A stretch of DNA of 22,907 bases, from the NCBI GenBank assembly GCA_937927445.1, contig CALAOB010000122.1:1-22907 (forward strand). The letters run 5' to 3'. The DNA comes from an uncultured Oribacterium sp. (GTDB lineage: Bacteria; Bacillota; Clostridia; Lachnospirales; Lachnospiraceae). A program made the position numbers and the translations under genes. The notes under the pieces are model-generated. The model was not told the origin of the DNA and made no database searches. It saw nothing but the letters and a program-made list of their open reading frames with translations. How positions within the stretch are numbered: the stretch's first letter is position 1; the number at the start of each line of letters is the position of its first letter. Of this stretch, positions 21,424 through 22,907 are shown piece by piece.

Positions 21424-22758
21424 ATGTCTTATGTTGATGAAGTTTACGAAGGATTAAAGGCAAAGCATCCGCACGAGCCGGAGTTTCTCGAGGCTGCAAA
21501 GAGAATTCTCGAGTCTCTGGACCCGATCGTTTCAAAGAACGAGGATGTATATCGTAAGAATGCTCTTCTGGAGAGATTTGTCGAGCCAGAGAGAATCGTT
21601 ACGTTCAGAGTACCATGGACTGACGATAAGGGTGTAAACCACGTAAATCTCGGATACAGAGTACAGTTCAATTCAGCCATCGGACCGTACAAGGGCGGTC
21701 TCCGTTTCCATCCGTCCGTAAATCAGTCGATTCTTAAGTTCCTCGGTATGGAGCAGATTCTGAAGAACTCCCTGACCAGCCTTCCGATCGGCGGCGGCAA
21801 GGGTGGTGCTGACTTCGACCCGCACGGCAAGTCCGACGCAGAGGTGATGCGTTTCTGCCAGAGCTTCATGACCGAGCTTTATAAGTACATTGGTAAGGAT
21901 ACCGACGTTCCGGCCGGTGATATCGGTGTCGGCGGACGTGAGGTAGGCTACCTCTATGGCCAGTACAAGAGAATTACCGGCCTCTATGAGGGCGTACTGA
22001 CCGGTAAGGGCCTCACCTTCGGTGGTTCCCTCGCTCGTCCGGAGGCAACCGGCTACGGTCTCGTGTACATCACTGATGAGGTGGTCAAGGGTGCCGGCAA
22101 GGAGCTGAAGGGAAAGACCATCGTCGTTTCCGGTTCCGGTAACGTCGCACAGTATGCCATCCAGAAGGCTGAGCAGCTCGGTGCGAAGGTTGTCACCTGC
22201 TCCGATTCCAACGGCTATATCTATGATCCGAACGGCATCAACTTCGAGGTTCTCTGCCAGATCAAGCAGGTCGAGAGAGCGAGAATCAAGGAGTACGCAA
22301 ACCGCGTTCCGGGTTCCGAGTACCACGAGGGTGAGCGTCCATGGGGCGTAAAGTGTGACATCGCACTTCCTTGCGCAACCCAGAACGAGATCAACGGTGA
22401 GGATGCAAAGAAGCTTATCGACAACGGCTGCTGGTGTGTATGTGAGGGTGCCAACATGCCTTCTGATGAAGCTGCCATCGATGCTTACCTCGCAGCGAAG
22501 ATTCTCTATATGCCGGGTAAGGCAGCCAATGCTGGCGGCGTAGCGGTTTCTGCACTCGAGATGTCTCAGAACTCCGAGAGACTGAGCTGGAGCTTCGAGG
22601 AGGTCGACAGCAAGCTTCACGACATCATGGTGAACATCTATAAGAATGTTTCTGAGACCGCAAAGAAGTACGGCTATGAGAACAACTTCGTCGTAGGTGC
22701 GAACATCGCCGGCTTCGAGAAGGTATCCACTGCTATGCTTGCACAGGGCCTTGTATAA
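21424..22758 (+). CDS. gdhA: NADP-type glutamate dehydrogenase
   Basis: Joins ammonium and 2-oxoglutarate to glutamate (reversible) in the cytoplasm. The 444-residue length is typical of the hexameric bacterial family. Substrate-domain motifs include GYRVQFNSAIGPYKGGLRFHP and LPIGGGKGGADFDPHGKSD, which holds the catalytic lysine. DVPAGDIGVGGREVGYLYGQYK follows. The Rossmann domain shows VVSGSGNVAQYAIQKAEQLG, with CSDSNGYIYDPNG after the second strand, the form seen in NADP-linked enzymes. It closes with GKAANAGGVAVSALEMSQN. AAGGAGG seven bases before ATG 21424 is a strong RBS, possibly masked by the leader. It appears monocistronic. Codon use resembles that of adhE, pointing to high expression. 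Confidence 0.97.
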   Translation: MSYVDEVYEGLKAKHPHEPEFLEAAKRILESLDPIVSKNEDVYRKNALLERFVEPERIVTFRVPWTDDKGVNHVNLGYRVQFNSAIGPYKGGLRFHPSVNQSILKFLGMEQILKNSLTSLPIGGGKGGADFDPHGKSDAEVMRFCQSFMTELYKYIGKDTDVPAGDIGVGGREVGYLYGQYKRITGLYEGVLTGKGLTFGGSLARPEATGYGLVYITDEVVKGAGKELKGKTIVVSGSGNVAQYAIQKAEQLGAKVVTCSDSNGYIYDPNGINFEVLCQIKQVERARIKEYANRVPGSEYHEGERPWGVKCDIALPCATQNEINGEDAKKLIDNGCWCVCEGANMPSDEAAIDAYLAAKILYMPGKAANAGGVAVSALEMSQNSERLSWSFEEVDSKLHDIMVNIYKNVSETAKKYGYENNFVVGANIAGFEKVSTAMLAQGLV

Positions 22759-22778
22759 TAGGCATCATCTGATTTGAC

Positions 22779-22815
22779 AAAGGCGTCATAGAGAAATCTA
22801 TGACGTCTTTTTGTT
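22779..22815 (+). terminator. gdhA terminator
   Basis: A 14-bp stem (22779-22792 with 22797-22810, including CGTCATAGA / TCTATGACG and one G-U) closes on a GAAA tetraloop and runs into TCTTTTTGTTTTC. Confidence 0.92.
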
Positions 22816-22865
22816 TTCTTTTGCTATGTTTTTAAAAAGATTCCACGAAAGCAATGCTGAATTAC

Positions 22866-22906
22866 AAAAGTAAATGCAGTATGAAAAAGTAAATGCTACA
22901 CTGCAT
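22866..22906. repeat. Short direct and inverted repeats at the window edge
   Basis: AAAAGTAAATGC occurs at 22866-22877 and 22885-22896. ATGCAGT (22874-22880) is also matched by its reverse complement ACTGCAT (22900-22906). It may be operator DNA for a gene beyond the window. Confidence 0.5.
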
Positions 22907-22907
22907 G

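Noticed and set aside
21673..22620. 315-codon open frame antisense to gdhA
   Set aside because: gdhA is unambiguous; the antisense frame has no RBS or domain.
1..22907. CRISPR array, tRNA or rRNA genes, insertion sequence or transposase
   Set aside because: Looked for regularly spaced repeats, cloverleaf elements and transposase motifs; none seen.

Overview
The window looks like a chromosomal segment of an anaerobic, fermentative Clostridia, most likely a GC-rich member of the Lachnospiraceae. This is inferred from gene content (clostridial AdhE, NADP-type GdhA, a TRAP transporter, a BioY biotin importer, an MBOAT/DHHW pair), from GC-rich coding sequence set between AT-rich intergenic regions, and from strong Shine-Dalgarno sequences with sigma-A type promoters. 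No phage, transposase, conjugation module, CRISPR array, tRNA or rRNA gene was found.

Layout. 1-741 is the 3' end of a UvrD/PcrA-type helicase gene. 911-4796 carries metG, a TraX-family membrane protein gene and tatD. A long hairpin (element A, 4804-4861) closes this block. 5025-8191 is a tripartite TRAP uptake operon in the order dctP-dctM-dctQ, behind a promoter with two LacI-type palindromes. 8210-8403 holds a second copy of the hairpin (element B, opposite orientation) and, on the minus strand, the SRP RNA gene. 8579-11956 is an MBOAT O-acyltransferase plus a DHHW/AlgX-like partner, probably for O-acetylation of a surface polymer. 12144-14739 is murA followed by an ArsB/NhaD-superfamily permease. 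15009-17678 is adhE behind a promoter loaded with Rex-like sites. 17935-19365 is a membrane-bound diguanylate cyclase bracketed by a 34-bp direct repeat. 19774-20367 (minus) is bioY. 20648-21040 is a small protein that looks like an AraC/GyrI regulator with its middle deleted. 21424-22758 is gdhA with an elaborate upstream region.

Functionally this is mostly housekeeping and central metabolism: translation (metG, SRP RNA), peptidoglycan precursor synthesis (murA), NADH disposal to ethanol (adhE), ammonium assimilation (gdhA), biotin and organic-acid uptake. I see no obvious new multi-gene defence or biosynthetic system. The more unusual signals are in the non-coding DNA: a dispersed structured element with compensatory base changes, the adhE operator array, the diguanylate cyclase flanking repeats, a 43-bp near-perfect palindrome and a possible RBS-masking leader before gdhA, and the internally deleted AraC/GyrI gene.
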